Assembly: GCA_963556195.1 (NCBI GenBank)
Contig: CAUVYP010000244.1
Location: forward strand, 3,782,001-3,846,000
Length of the DNA stretch: 64,000 nucleotides
From: Sepiola atlantica
Taxonomy: Eukaryota > Mollusca > Cephalopoda > Sepiida > Sepiolidae
Direction of reading: 5' to 3'
Below are positions 39,583 to 51,597 of this stretch, piece after piece (the stretch's first letter is position 1; each line of letters starts with the position of its first letter). Below the pieces are notes generated by a model that made no database searches, had not been told where the DNA came from, and saw nothing but the letters and a program-made list of their open reading frames with translations. The position numbers and the translations under genes were made by a program.

Positions 39583-39751
39583 TGTAATAAAAACTGGACG
39601 CCGAATATAACTTAAGGATAAGCTTTATTTAACCATTTGTTGCTTAGCTAGATAAATAGTGTTTTAACATTCACTCTTAATATACACGAATGTAGAACAT
39701 TCCATTATTACTCCAAGGGGGAGACAGGCATCAATTATCTTTGTTACTACA
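39583..39751 (-). repeat. 5' LTR of the retrotransposon
   Basis: A 169-bp LTR at the upstream end in transcription direction (minus strand), one base different from the 3' LTR. It should hold the promoter and the start of the genomic RNA. The AATAAA hexamer is at 39624-39629. No convincing TATA box was identified. Immediately downstream lies the inverted U3 copy in place of the usual tRNA primer-binding site. Confidence 0.95.
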
Positions 39752-39756
39752 GATCA
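39752..39756. repeat. Target site duplication, right copy (GATCA)
   Basis: Second copy of the GATCA duplicated on integration. The satellite continues in phase from here (GATCACTAACCTG), so integration caused no deletion of target DNA. Confidence 0.93.
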
Positions 39757-40960
39757 CTAACCTGATTTCAAAGTGGTGATAACTAACCTGATTTCAAAGT
39801 GGTGATCACTACCGTTATTTCAAATTGGTGATCACTAACCTAATTTCAAAGTGGTGATCACTAACCTGATTTCAGAGTGGTGATCACTAACCTGATTTCA
39901 AAGTGGTGATAACTAACCTAATTTCAAAGTGGTGATCACTAACCTAATTTCAAAGTGGTGATCACTAACCTGATTTCAGAGTGGTGATCACTAACCTGAT
40001 TTCAAAGTGGTGATCACTAACCTGATTTCAAAGTGGTGATCACTTACCTAATTTCAAAGTGGTGATCACTAACCTAATTTCACAGTGGTGATCACTAACC
40101 TGATTTCAGAGTGGTGATCACTAACCTGATTTCAAAGTGGTGATCACTAACCTGATTTCAAAGTGGTGATCACTAACCTAATTTCAAAGTGGTGATCACT
40201 AACCTAATTTCAAAGTGGTGATCACTAACCTGATTTCAGAGTGGTGATCAATAACCTGATTTCAAAGTGGTGATCACTAACCTAATTAAAAAGTGGTGGT
40301 CCCTAACTTAATTTCAAAGTGGTGATCACTAACCTAATTTCAAAGTGGTGATCACTTACCTAATTTCGAAGTGGGTATCACTAACCTGATTTCAAAGTGG
40401 TGATTACTAACCTAATTTCAAAGTGGTTATCACTAACCTGATTTTAGAGTGGTGGTCACTAACCTAATTTCAGAGTGGTGATCACTAACCTGATTTCAAA
40501 GTGGTGGTCCTAAACTAATTTCAAAGTGGTGATCACAAACCTAATTTCAAAGTGGTGATTACTAACCTAATTTCAAAGTGGTGATCACTAACCTAATTTG
40601 AGAGTGGTGATCACTAACCTAATTTCAAAGTGGTGATCACTAACCTTATTTCAAAGTGGTGATCACTAACCTTATTTCAAAGTGGTGATCACTAACCTAA
40701 TTTCAAAGTTGTGATCACTAACCTAATTTCAAAGTGGTTATCACTAACCTGATTTCAGAGTGTTGATCACTAACCTGATTTCAAAGTGGTGATCACTAAC
40801 CTAATTTCAAAGTGCTGATCACTAACCTGATTTCAGAGTGGTGATCACTAACCTGATTTCAAAGTGGTGATCACTAACCTGATTTCAAAGTGGTGATCAC
40901 TTAACTAATTTCAAAGTGGTGATCACTAACCTAATTTCAAAGTGGTGATCACTAACCTGA

Positions 40961-43900
40961 TTTCGGAGTGGTGATCACTAACCTGATTTCAAAGTGGTGA
41001 TCACTAACCTGATTTCAAAGTGGTGATCACTAACCTAATTTCAAAGTGGTGATCACTAACCTAATTTCAAAGTGGTGATCACTAACCTGATTTCAGAGTT
41101 GTGATCAATAACCTGATTTCAAAGTGGTGATCACTAACCTAATTTAAAAGTGGTGGTCCCTAACTTAATTTCAAAGTGGTGATCACTAACCTAATTTCAA
41201 AGTGGTGATCACTAACCTAATTTCAAAGTGGGTATCACTAACCTGATTTCAAAGTGGTGATTACTAACCTGATTTCAAAGTGGTTATCACTAACCTGATT
41301 TTAGAGTGGTGGTCACTAACCTAATTTCAAAGTGGTGATTACTAACCTAATTTCAAAGTGGTGATCACTAACCTAATTTGAGAGTGGTGATCACTAACCT
41401 AATTTCAAAGTAGTGATCACTCACCTTATTTCAAAGTGGTGATCACTAACCTTATTTCAAAGTGGTGATCACTAACCTAATTTCCAAGTTGTGATCACTA
41501 ACCTAATTTCAAAGTGGTCATCACTAACCTGATTTCAGAGTGTTGATCACTAACCTGATTTCAAAGTGGTGATCACTAACCTAATTTAAAAGTGGTGGTC
41601 ACTAACTTAATTTCAAAGTGGTGATCACTAACCTAATTTCAGAGTGGTGATCACTAACCTAATATCAGAGTGGTGGTCACTAACCTAATTTCAAAGTGGG
41701 TATCACTAACCTGATTTCAAAGTGGTGATTACTAACCTAATTTCAAAGTGGTGATCACTAACCTGATTTTAGAGTGGTGGTCACTAACCTAATTTCAGAG
41801 TAGTGATCACTAACTTGATTTCAAAGTGGTAGTCACTAAACTAATTTCAAAGTGGTGATCACTAACCTTATTTTAGAGTGGTGATCACTAACCTGATTTA
41901 CAAAGTGGTGATCACTAACCTGATTTCAATGTGGTGATCACTAACGTTATTTCAAAGTGGTGATCACTAACCTGATTTCAGAGTGGTGATCACTAACCTG
42001 ATTTCAAAGTGGTGATAACTAACCTGATTTCAAAGTGGTGATCACTCCCCTGATTTCAGAGTGGTGATCACTAACCTGATTTCAAAGTGCTGATCACTAA
42101 CGTGATTTCAAAGTGGTGATCACTAACCTGATTTCAAAGTGGTGATCACTAACCTAATTTAAAAGTGGTGATCACTAACCTGATTTCAGAGTGGTGATCA
42201 CTAACCTGATTTCAGAGTGGTAATCACTAACCTGATTTTAAAGTAGTGATCACTAACCTGATTTCAAAGTGGTGATCACCAACCTAATTTCAAAGTGGTG
42301 ATCACTAACCTAATTTCAAAGTGGTGATCACTAACCTGATTTCAGAGTGGTGATCACTAACCTGATTTCAAAGTAGTGATCACTAACCTAATTTCAAAGT
42401 GGTGATCACTAACCTAATTTCAAAGTGGTCATCACTAACCTTATTTCAGAGTGGTGATCACCACCTGATTTCAAAGTGGTGATCACTAACCTTATTTCAA
42501 AGTGGTGATCACTTACCTAATTTCAAAGTGGTGATCACTAACCTAATTTCAAAGTGGTGATCACTAACCTGATTTCAGAGTGGTGATCACTAACCTGATT
42601 TCAAAGTGGTGATCACTAACCTAATTTCAAAGTGGTGATCACTAACCTGATTTCAGAGTAGTGAGCAATAACCTGATTTCAAAGTGGTGATCACTAACTT
42701 AATTTAAAAGTGGTGATCACTAACCTAATTTACAGTGGTGATCACTAACCTGATTTTAGAGTGATGGTTACTCACCTAATTTCAGAGTGGGCGTCACTAA
42801 CCGCATTTCAAAGTGGTGATCACTAACCTGATTTAAGAGTGGTGGTCACTAACCTTATTTCAAAGTGGTGATCACTTACCTGATTTTAGAGTGGTGATCA
42901 CTAACCTAATTTCAAAGTGGTGATGACTAACCTGATTTCGGAGTGGTGATCACTAACCTGATTTCAAAGTGGTGATCACTAACCTGATTTCAAAGTGGTG
43001 ATCACTAACCTAATTTCAAAGTGGTGATCACTAACCTAATTTCAAAGTGGTGATCACTAACCTGATTTCAGAGTTGTGATCAATAACCTGATTTCAAAGT
43101 GGTGATCACTAACCTAATTTAAAAGTGGTGGTCCCTAACTTAATTTCAAAGTGGTGATCACTAACCTAATTTCAAAGTGGTGATCACTAACCTAATTTCA
43201 AAGTGGGTATCACTAACCTGATTTCAAAGTGGTGATTACTAACCTGATTTCAAAGTGGTTATCACTAACCTGATTTTAGAGTGGTGGTCACTAACCTAAT
43301 TTCAGAGTGGTGATCACTAACCTGATTTCAAAGTGGTGGTCACTAAACTAATTTCAAAGTGGTGATCACAAACCTAATTTCAAAGTGGTGATTACTAACC
43401 TAATTTCAAAGTGGTGATCACTAACCTAATTTGAGAGTGGTGATCACTAACCTAATTTCAAAGTGGTGATCACTCACCTTATTTCAAAGTGGTGATCACT
43501 AACCTTATTTCAAAGTGGTGATCACTAACCTAATTTCAAAGTGGTTATCACTAACCTGATTTCAGAGTGTTGATCACTAACCTGATTTCAAAGTGGTGAT
43601 CACTAACCTAATTTAAAAGTGGTGGTCACTAACTTAATTTCAAAGTGGTGATCACTAACCTAATTTCAGAGTGGTGATCACTAACCTAATATCAGAGTGG
43701 TGGTCACTAACCTAATTTCAAAGTGGGTATCACTAACCTGATTTCAAAGTGGTGATTACTAACCTAATTTCAAAGTGGTGATCACTAACCTGATTTTAGA
43801 ATGGTGGTCACTAACCTAATTTCAGAGTAGTGATCACTAACTTGATTTCAAAGTGGTAGTCACAAAACTAATTTCAAAGTGGTGATCACTAACCTTATTT

Positions 43901-45930
43901 TAGAGTGGTGATCACTAACCTGATTTACAAAGTGGTGATCACTAACCTGATTTCAATGTGGTGATCACTAACGTTATTTCAAAGTGGTGATCACTAACCT
44001 GATTTCAGAGTGGTGATCACTAACCTGATTTCAAAGTGGTAATCACTAACCTGATTTCAAAGTGGTGATCACTCCCCTGATTTCAGAGTGGTGATCACTA
44101 ACCTGATTTCAAAGTGGTGATCACTAACGTGATTTCAAAGTGGTGATCACTAACCTGATTTCAAAGTGGTGATCACTAACCTAATTTAAAAGTGGTGATC
44201 ACTAACCTGATTTCAGAGTGTTGATCACTAACCTGATTTCAGAGTGGTAATCACTAACCTGATTTTAAAGTAGTGATCACTAACCTGATTTCCAAGTGGT
44301 GATCACTAACCTAATTTCAAAGTGGTGATCACTAACCTAATTTCAAAGTGGTTATCACTAACCTGATTTCAGAGTGGTGATCACTAACCTGATTTCAAAG
44401 TAGTGATCACTAACTTAATTTCAAAGTGGTGATCACTAACCTAATTTCAAAGTGGTCATCACTAACCTAATTTCAGAGTGGTGATCACCACCTGATTTCA
44501 AAGTGGTGATCGCTAACCTGATTTCAAAGTGGTGATCACTTACCTAATTTCAAAGTGGTGATCACTAACCTAATTTCAAAGTGGTGATCACTAACCTGAT
44601 TTCAGAGTGGTGATCACTAACCTGATTTCAAAGTGGTGATCAGTAACCTGATTTCAAAGTGGTGGTCACTTACCTAATTTCAAAGTGGTGATCACTAACC
44701 TAATTTCAAAGTGGTGATCACTAACCTGATTTCAGAGTAGTGAGCAATAACCTGATTTCAAAGTGGTGATCACTAACTTAATTTAAAAGTGGTGATCACT
44801 AACCTAATTTACAGTGGTGATCACTAACCTGATTTTAGAGTGGTGGTTACTCACCTAATTTCAGAGGGGGCGTCACTAACCGCATTTCAAAGTGGTGATC
44901 ACTAACCTGATTTAAGAGTGGTGGTCACTAACCTTATTTAAAAGTGGTGATCACTTACCTGATTTTAGAGTGGTGATCACTAACCTAATTTCAAAGTGGT
45001 GATCACTAACCTGATTTCGGAGTGGTGATCACTAACCTGATTTCAAAGTGGTGATCACTAACCTGATTTCAAAGTGGTGATCACTAACCTAATTTCAAAG
45101 TGGTGATCACTAACCTAATTTCAAAGTGGTGATCACTAACCTGATTTCAGAGTTGTGATCAATAACCTGATTTCAAAGTGGTGATCACTAACCTAATTTA
45201 AAAGTGGTGGTCCCTAACTTAATTTCAAAGTGGTGATCATTAACCTAATTTCAAAGTGGTGGTCACTAACCTAATTTCAAAGTGGGTATCACTAACCTGA
45301 TTTCAAAGTGGTGATTACTAACCTGATTTCAAAGTGGTTGTCACTAACCTGATTTTAGAGTGGTGGTCACTAACCTAATTTCAGAGTGGTGATCACTAAC
45401 CTGATTTCAAAGTGGTGGTCACTAAACTAATTTCAAAGTGGTGATCACAAACCTAATTTCAAAGTAGTGATTACTAACCTAATTTCAAAGTGGTGATCAC
45501 TAACCTAATTTGAGAGTGGTGATCACTAACCTAATTTCAAAGTGGTGATCACTCACCTTATTTCAAAGTGGTGATCACTAACCTTATTTCAAAGTGGTGA
45601 TCACTAACCTAATTTCAAAGTTGTGATCACTAACCTAATTTCAAAGTGGTTATCACTAACCTGATTTCAGAGTGTTGATCACTAACCTGATTTCAAAGTG
45701 GTGATCACTAACCTAATTTAAAAGTGGTGGTCACTAACTTAATTTCAAAGTGGTGATCACTAACTTAATTTCAGAGTGGTGATCACTAACCTAATATCAG
45801 AGTGGTGGTCACTAACCTAATTTCAAAGTGGGTATCACTAACCTGATTTCAAAGTGGTGATTACTAACCTAATTTCAAAGTGGTGATCACTAACCTGATT
45901 TTAGAATGGTGGTCACTAACCTAATTTCAG
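40961..45930. repeat. Higher-order repeat series, spacings 1,975 and 2,079 bp
   Basis: Three successive copies are marked by TTTCGGAGTGG at 40961, 42936 and 45015, and by TGGTGGTCCC at 41151, 43126 and 45205. The first spacing (1,975 bp) is four monomers shorter than the second (2,079 bp). A further landmark, GTGAGCAATAACC at 42661 and 44740, again gives 2,079 bp. The third copy is partial, running into the 45.9-50.5 kb pair. The differences seen are mainly single bases and whole-monomer gains or losses, as expected from unequal exchange. Confidence 0.85.
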
Positions 45931-48900
45931 AGTAGTGATCACTAACTTGATTTCAAAGTGGTAGTCATTAAACTAATTTCAAAGTGGTGATCACTAACCT
46001 TATTTTAGAGTGGTGATCACTAACCTGATTTCAAAGTGGTGATCACTAACCTGATTTCAATGTGGTGATCACTAACGTTATTTCAAAGTGGTGATCACAA
46101 ACCTGATTTCAGAGTGGTGATCACTAACCTGATTTCAAAGTGGTGATCACTAACCTAATTTCAAAGTGGTGATCACTCCCCAGATTTCAGAGTGGTGATC
46201 ACTAACCTGATTTCAAAGTGGTGATCACTAACGTGATTTAAAAGTGGTGATCACTAACCTAATTTCAAAGTGGTGATCACTAACCTAATTTAAAAGTGGT
46301 GATCACTAACCTGATTTCAGAGTGGTGATCACTAACCTGATTTCAGAGTGGTAATCACTAACCTGATTTTAAAGTGGTGATCACTAACCTGATTTCAAAG
46401 TGTTGATCACTAACCTAATTTCAAAGTGGTGATCACTAACCTGATTTCAGAGTGGTGATCACTAACCTGATTTCAAAGTGGTGATCACTAACCTGATTTC
46501 AGAGTGGTGGTCACTTACCTAATTTCAAAGTGGTGATCACTAACCTAATTTTAAAGTGGTGATCACTAACCTGATTTCAGAGTAGCGATCACTTACCTGA
46601 TTTCAAAGTGGTGATCACTAACCTGATTTCAAAGTGGTGATCACTAACCTAATTTCAAAGTGGTGATCACTAACCTAATTTCAAAGTGGTGATCACTAAC
46701 CTGATTTCAGAGTAGTGAGCAATAACCTGATTTCAAAGTGGTGATCACTAACTTAATTTAAAAGTGGTGATCAGTAACCTAATTTACAGTGGTGATCACT
46801 AACCTGATTTAAGAGTGGTGGTCACTAACCTTATTTCAAAGTGGTGATCACTTACCTGATTTTAGAGTGGTGATCACTAACCTAATTTCAGAGTGGTGAT
46901 CACTAACCTTATTTTAAAGTATTGATCACTAACCTAATTTCAGAGTGGTGATCACTAACCTAATTTCAAAGTGGTGATCACTAACCTAATTTCAAAGTGG
47001 TGATACCTAACCTGATTTCAAAGTGGTGATCACTAACCTGATTTTAAAGTGGTGATCACTAACATAATGTCAGAGTGGTGATCACTAACCTGATTTTGAA
47101 GTGGTGGTCACTAACCTTATTTCAAAGTGGTGATCACTAACCTTATTTCAAAGTGGTGATCACTAACATAATTTCACAGTGGTGATCACTAACCTGATTT
47201 CAAAGTGGTGATCACTAACCTAATTTTGAAGTGGTGATCACTAACCTAATTTCAGAGTGATGATCACTAACCTGATTGCAAAGTGGTGATCACTAACCTA
47301 ATTTCAAAGTGGTGATCACTAACCTAATTTCAAAGTGGTGATCACTAACCTGATTGTAAAGTGGTGGTCACTAACCTAATTTCAGAGTGGTGATTACTAA
47401 CTTTATTTTTGAGTGGTGGTCACTAACCTAATTTTAGAGTAGTGATCACTAACCTTATTTTCGAGTGGTGATCACTAACCTTATTTCAAAGTGGTGATCA
47501 CTAACCTGATTTCAAAGTGGTGATCACTAACCTAATTTCCAAGTGGTGATCACTAACCTAATTTCAGAGTGGTCATCACTAACCTAATTTTAAAGTGGTG
47601 ATCACTAACCTAATTACAAAGTGGTGAGAACTAACCTAATTTCAAAGTGGTGATCACTAACCTAATTTCAAAGTGGTGATCACTAAACTGATTTCAAAGT
47701 GGTGATCACTAACCTAATTACAAAGTTGTGATCACTAACCTAATTTCAAAGTGGTGATCACTAACCTGATTTTTGAGTGGTGTTCAGTAACCTAATTACA
47801 AAGTGGTGATAACTTACCTGATTTCAAAGTGGTGATCACTAACCTAATTTCAAAGTGGTGATCACTAACCTGATTTCAAAGTGGTTATCACTAACCTAAT
47901 TACAAAGTGGTGATCACTAACCTAATTTCAAAGTGGTTATCACTAGCCTGATTTAAAAGTAGTGATCACTAACTTAATTTCAAAGTGGTGATCACTAACC
48001 TAATTTAAAAGTGGTGATCACTAACCTGATTTTAGAGTGGTGGTCACTAACCTAATTTAAAAGTGGTGGTCACAAACCTAATTTGATAGTGGTGATCACT
48101 AACCTGATTTAAGAGTGGTGGTCACTAACCTAATTTCAGAGTGGTGATCACTAACCTAATTTCAAAGTGGTGATCACTTACCTGATTTTAGAGTGGTGAT
48201 CACTAACCTAATTTCAGAGTGGTGATCACTAACTTGATTTCAAAGTGGTAGTCATTAAACTAATTTCAAAGTGGTGATCACTAACCTTATTTTAGAGTGG
48301 TGATCACTAACCTGATTTCAAAGTGGTGATCACTAACCTGATTTCAATGTGGTGATCACTAACGTTATTTCAAAGTGGTGATCACAAACCTGATTTCAGA
48401 GTGGTGATCACTAACCTGATTTCAAAGTGGTGATCACTAACCTAATTTCAAAGTGGTGATCACTCCCCAGATTTCAGAGTGGTGATCACTAACCTGATTT
48501 CAAAGTGGTGATCACTAACGTGATTTAAAAGTGGTGATCACTAACCTAATTTCAAAGTGGTGATCACTAACCTAATTTAAAAGTGGTGATCACTAACCTG
48601 ATTTCAGAGTGGTGATCACTAACCTGATTTCAGAGTGGTAATCACTAACCTGATTTTAAAGTGGTGATCACTAACCTGATTTCAAAGTGTTGATCACTAA
48701 CCTAATTTCAAAGTGGTGATCACTAACCTGATTTCAGAGTGGTGATCACTAACCTGATTTCAAAGTGGTGATCACTAACCTGATTTCAGAGTGGTGGTCA
48801 CTTACCTAATTTCAAAGTGGTGATCACTAACCTAATTTTAAAGTGGTGATCACTAACCTGATTTCAGAGTAGCGATCACTTACCTGATTTCAAAGTGGTG

Positions 48901-50503
48901 ATCACTAACCTGATTTCAAAGTGGTGATCACTAACCTAATTTCAAAGTGGTGATCACTAACCTAATTTCAAAGTGGTGATCACTAACCTGATTTCAGAGT
49001 AGTGAGCAATAACCTGATTTCAAAGTGGTGATCACTAACTTAATTTAAAAGTGGTGATCAGTAACCTAATTTACAGTGGTGATCACTAACCTGATTTAAG
49101 AGTGGTGGTCACTAACCTTATTTCAAAGTGGTGATCACTTACCTGATTTTAGAGTGGTGATCACTAACCTAATTTCAGAGTGGTGATCACTAACCTTATT
49201 TTAAAGTATTGATCACTAACCTAATTTCAGAGTGGTGATCACTAACCTAATTTCAAAGTGGTGATCACTAACCTAATTTCAAAGTGGTGATACCTAACCT
49301 GATTTCAAAGTGGTGATCACTAACCTGATTTTAAAGTGGTGATCACTAACCTAATGTCAGAGTGGTGATCACTAACCTGATTTTGAAGTGGTGGTCACTA
49401 ACCTTATTTCAAAGTGGTGATCACTAACCTTATTTCAAAGTGGTGATCACTAACATAATTTCACAGTGGTGATCACTAACCTGATTTCAAAGTGGTGATC
49501 ACTAACCTAATTTTGAAGTGGTGATCACTAACCTAATTTCAGAGTGATGATCACTAACCTGATTGCAAAGTGGTGATCACTAACCTAATTTCAAAGTGGT
49601 GATCACTAACCTAATTTCAAAGTGGTGATCACTAACCTGATTGTAAAGTGGTGGTCACTAACCTAATTTCAGAGTGGTGATTACTAACTTTATTTTTGAG
49701 TGGTGGTCACTAACCTAATTTTAGAGTAGTGATCACTAACCTTATTTTCGAGTGGTGATCACTAACCTTATTTCAAAGTGGTGATCACTAACCTGATTTC
49801 AAAGTGGTGATCACTAACCTAATTTCCAAGTGGTGATCACTAACCTAATTTCAGAGTGGTCATCACTAACCTAATTTTAAAGTGGTGATCACTAACCTAA
49901 TTACAAAGTGGTGAGAACTAACCTAATTTCAAAGTGGTGATCACTAACCTAATTTCAAAGTGGTGATCACTAAACTGATTTCAAAGTGGTGATCACTAAC
50001 CTAATTACAAAGTTGTGATCACTAACCTAATTTCAAAGTGGTGATCACTAACCTGATTTTTGAGTGGTGTTCAGTAACCTAATTACAAAGTGGTGATAAC
50101 TTACCTGATTTCAAAGTGGTGATCACTAACCTAATTTCAAAGTGGTGATCACTAACCTGATTTCAAAGTGGTTATCACTAACCTAATTACAAAGTGGTGA
50201 TCACTAACCTAATTTCAAAGTGGTTATCACTAGCCTGATTTAAAAGTAGTGATCACTAACTTAATTTCAAAGTGGTGATCACTAACCTAATTTAAAAGTG
50301 GTGATCACTAACCTGATTTTAGAGTGGTGGTCACTAACCTAATTTAAAAGTGGTGGTCACAAACCTAATTTGATAGTGGTGATCACTAACCTGATTTAAG
50401 AGTGGTGGTCACTAACCTAATTTCAGAGTGGTGATCACTAACCTAATTTCAAAGTGGTGATCACTTACCTGATTTTAGAGTGGTGATCACTAACCTAATT
50501 TCA
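45930..50503. repeat. Near-identical tandem duplication, 2,287 bp x 2
   Basis: Copies about 45930-48216 and 48217-50503. Landmarks keep a constant 2,287-bp spacing (88 monomers minus 1): GTAGTCATTAAACTAATTTC at 45961 and 48248, and GATCACTCCCCAG at 46171 and 48458. The order of dozens of rare variants is the same in both. One difference noted by eye is CTAACATAATGTC near 47060 against CTAACCTAATGTC near 49347. This appears to be the youngest large duplication in the window. An assembly duplication cannot be excluded from sequence alone. Confidence 0.88.
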
Positions 50504-51597
50504 GAGTGGTGATGACTAACCTAATTTCAAAGTGGTAATCACTAAACTGATTTCAAAGTGGTGATCACTAACTTGATTTCAAAGTGGTGATCACTAACCT
50601 GATTGTAAAGTAGTGATAACTTACTTAATTTCAGAGTGGTGATCTCTAACCTGATTTCAAAGTGGTGATCACTAACCTAATTTCAAAGTAGTGGTCACTA
50701 ACCTAATTTACAAAGTGGTGATCACTAACCTAATTTCTAAAGTGGTGATACTGACCTAATTTCAAAAGTGGTTATCACTAACCTAATTTCAAAGTGGTGG
50801 TCACTTACCTAATTTCAGAGTGGGTGTCACTAACCTAATTTATGAGTGGTGGTTACTAACCTAATTTCAGAGTGGTCGTCACTAACCTTATTTCAGAGTG
50901 GTGATCACTAACCTTATTTCAAAGTGGTGATCACTAACCTAATTTCAAAGTGGTTGTCACTAACCTGATTTTAGAGTTGTAGTCACTAACCTGATTTTAG
51001 AGTGGTGGTCACTAACCTAATTTCAAAGTGGTGATCACTAACCTATTTTCAAAGTAGTGATCACTAACCTTATTAGAAAGTGGTTATCACTAACCTAATT
51101 TCAAAGTGGATATCACTAACCTAATTTCAAAGTGGTGATCACTAACCTGATTTCAGGTTAGTGATATCTAACCTGATTTCAAAGTGGTGATCACTAACAT
51201 AATTTCAAAGTGGTGATCACTAACCTGATTTCAGAGTAGTGATCACTAACCTGATTTCAAAGTGGTGATCACTAACCTGATTTCAAAGTGGTGATAACTA
51301 ACCTAATTTCAAAGTGGTGATCACTAACCTAATTTCAAAGTGGTGATCACTAACCTGATTAATAAGTGGTGATCACTAACCTAATTTCAGAGTGGTGATC
51401 ACTAACCTTATTAAAAAGTGTTGATCACTAACCTAATTTCAAAGTGGTGATCACTAACCTAATTTACAAAGTGGTGATCACTAACCTGATTACAGAGTGG
51501 TGATCACTAACCTAATTTCAAAGTGGATATCACTAACCTAATTTCAAAGTGGATATCACTAACCTAATTTCAAAGGGGTGATCACTAACCTGATTTC

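Larger units (their letters stand above)
35409..39751 (-). mobile_element. Ty3/Gypsy-type LTR retrotransposon
   Basis: A 4,343-bp element in minus orientation with 169-bp LTRs at both ends (TG...CA boundaries), a 5-bp GATCA target duplication, a polypurine tract next to the 3' LTR, and gag and pol frames. The order protease, reverse transcriptase, RNase H, integrase places it in the Ty3/Gypsy group. There is no envelope frame. The LTRs differ at one base (C at 35479, T at 39653), so the insertion is young. The 5' end is abnormal: a 128-bp inverted U3 plus a 27-bp inverted polypurine-side segment occupies the place of the primer-binding site and leader. This copy may therefore be unable to start minus-strand synthesis by tRNA priming, although both main frames are long and open. 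Confidence 0.96.

Noticed and set aside
35409..39751. Endogenous retrovirus with an envelope gene
   Set aside because: Pol ends 19 bases from the 3' LTR and there is no room for, or trace of, an envelope frame.
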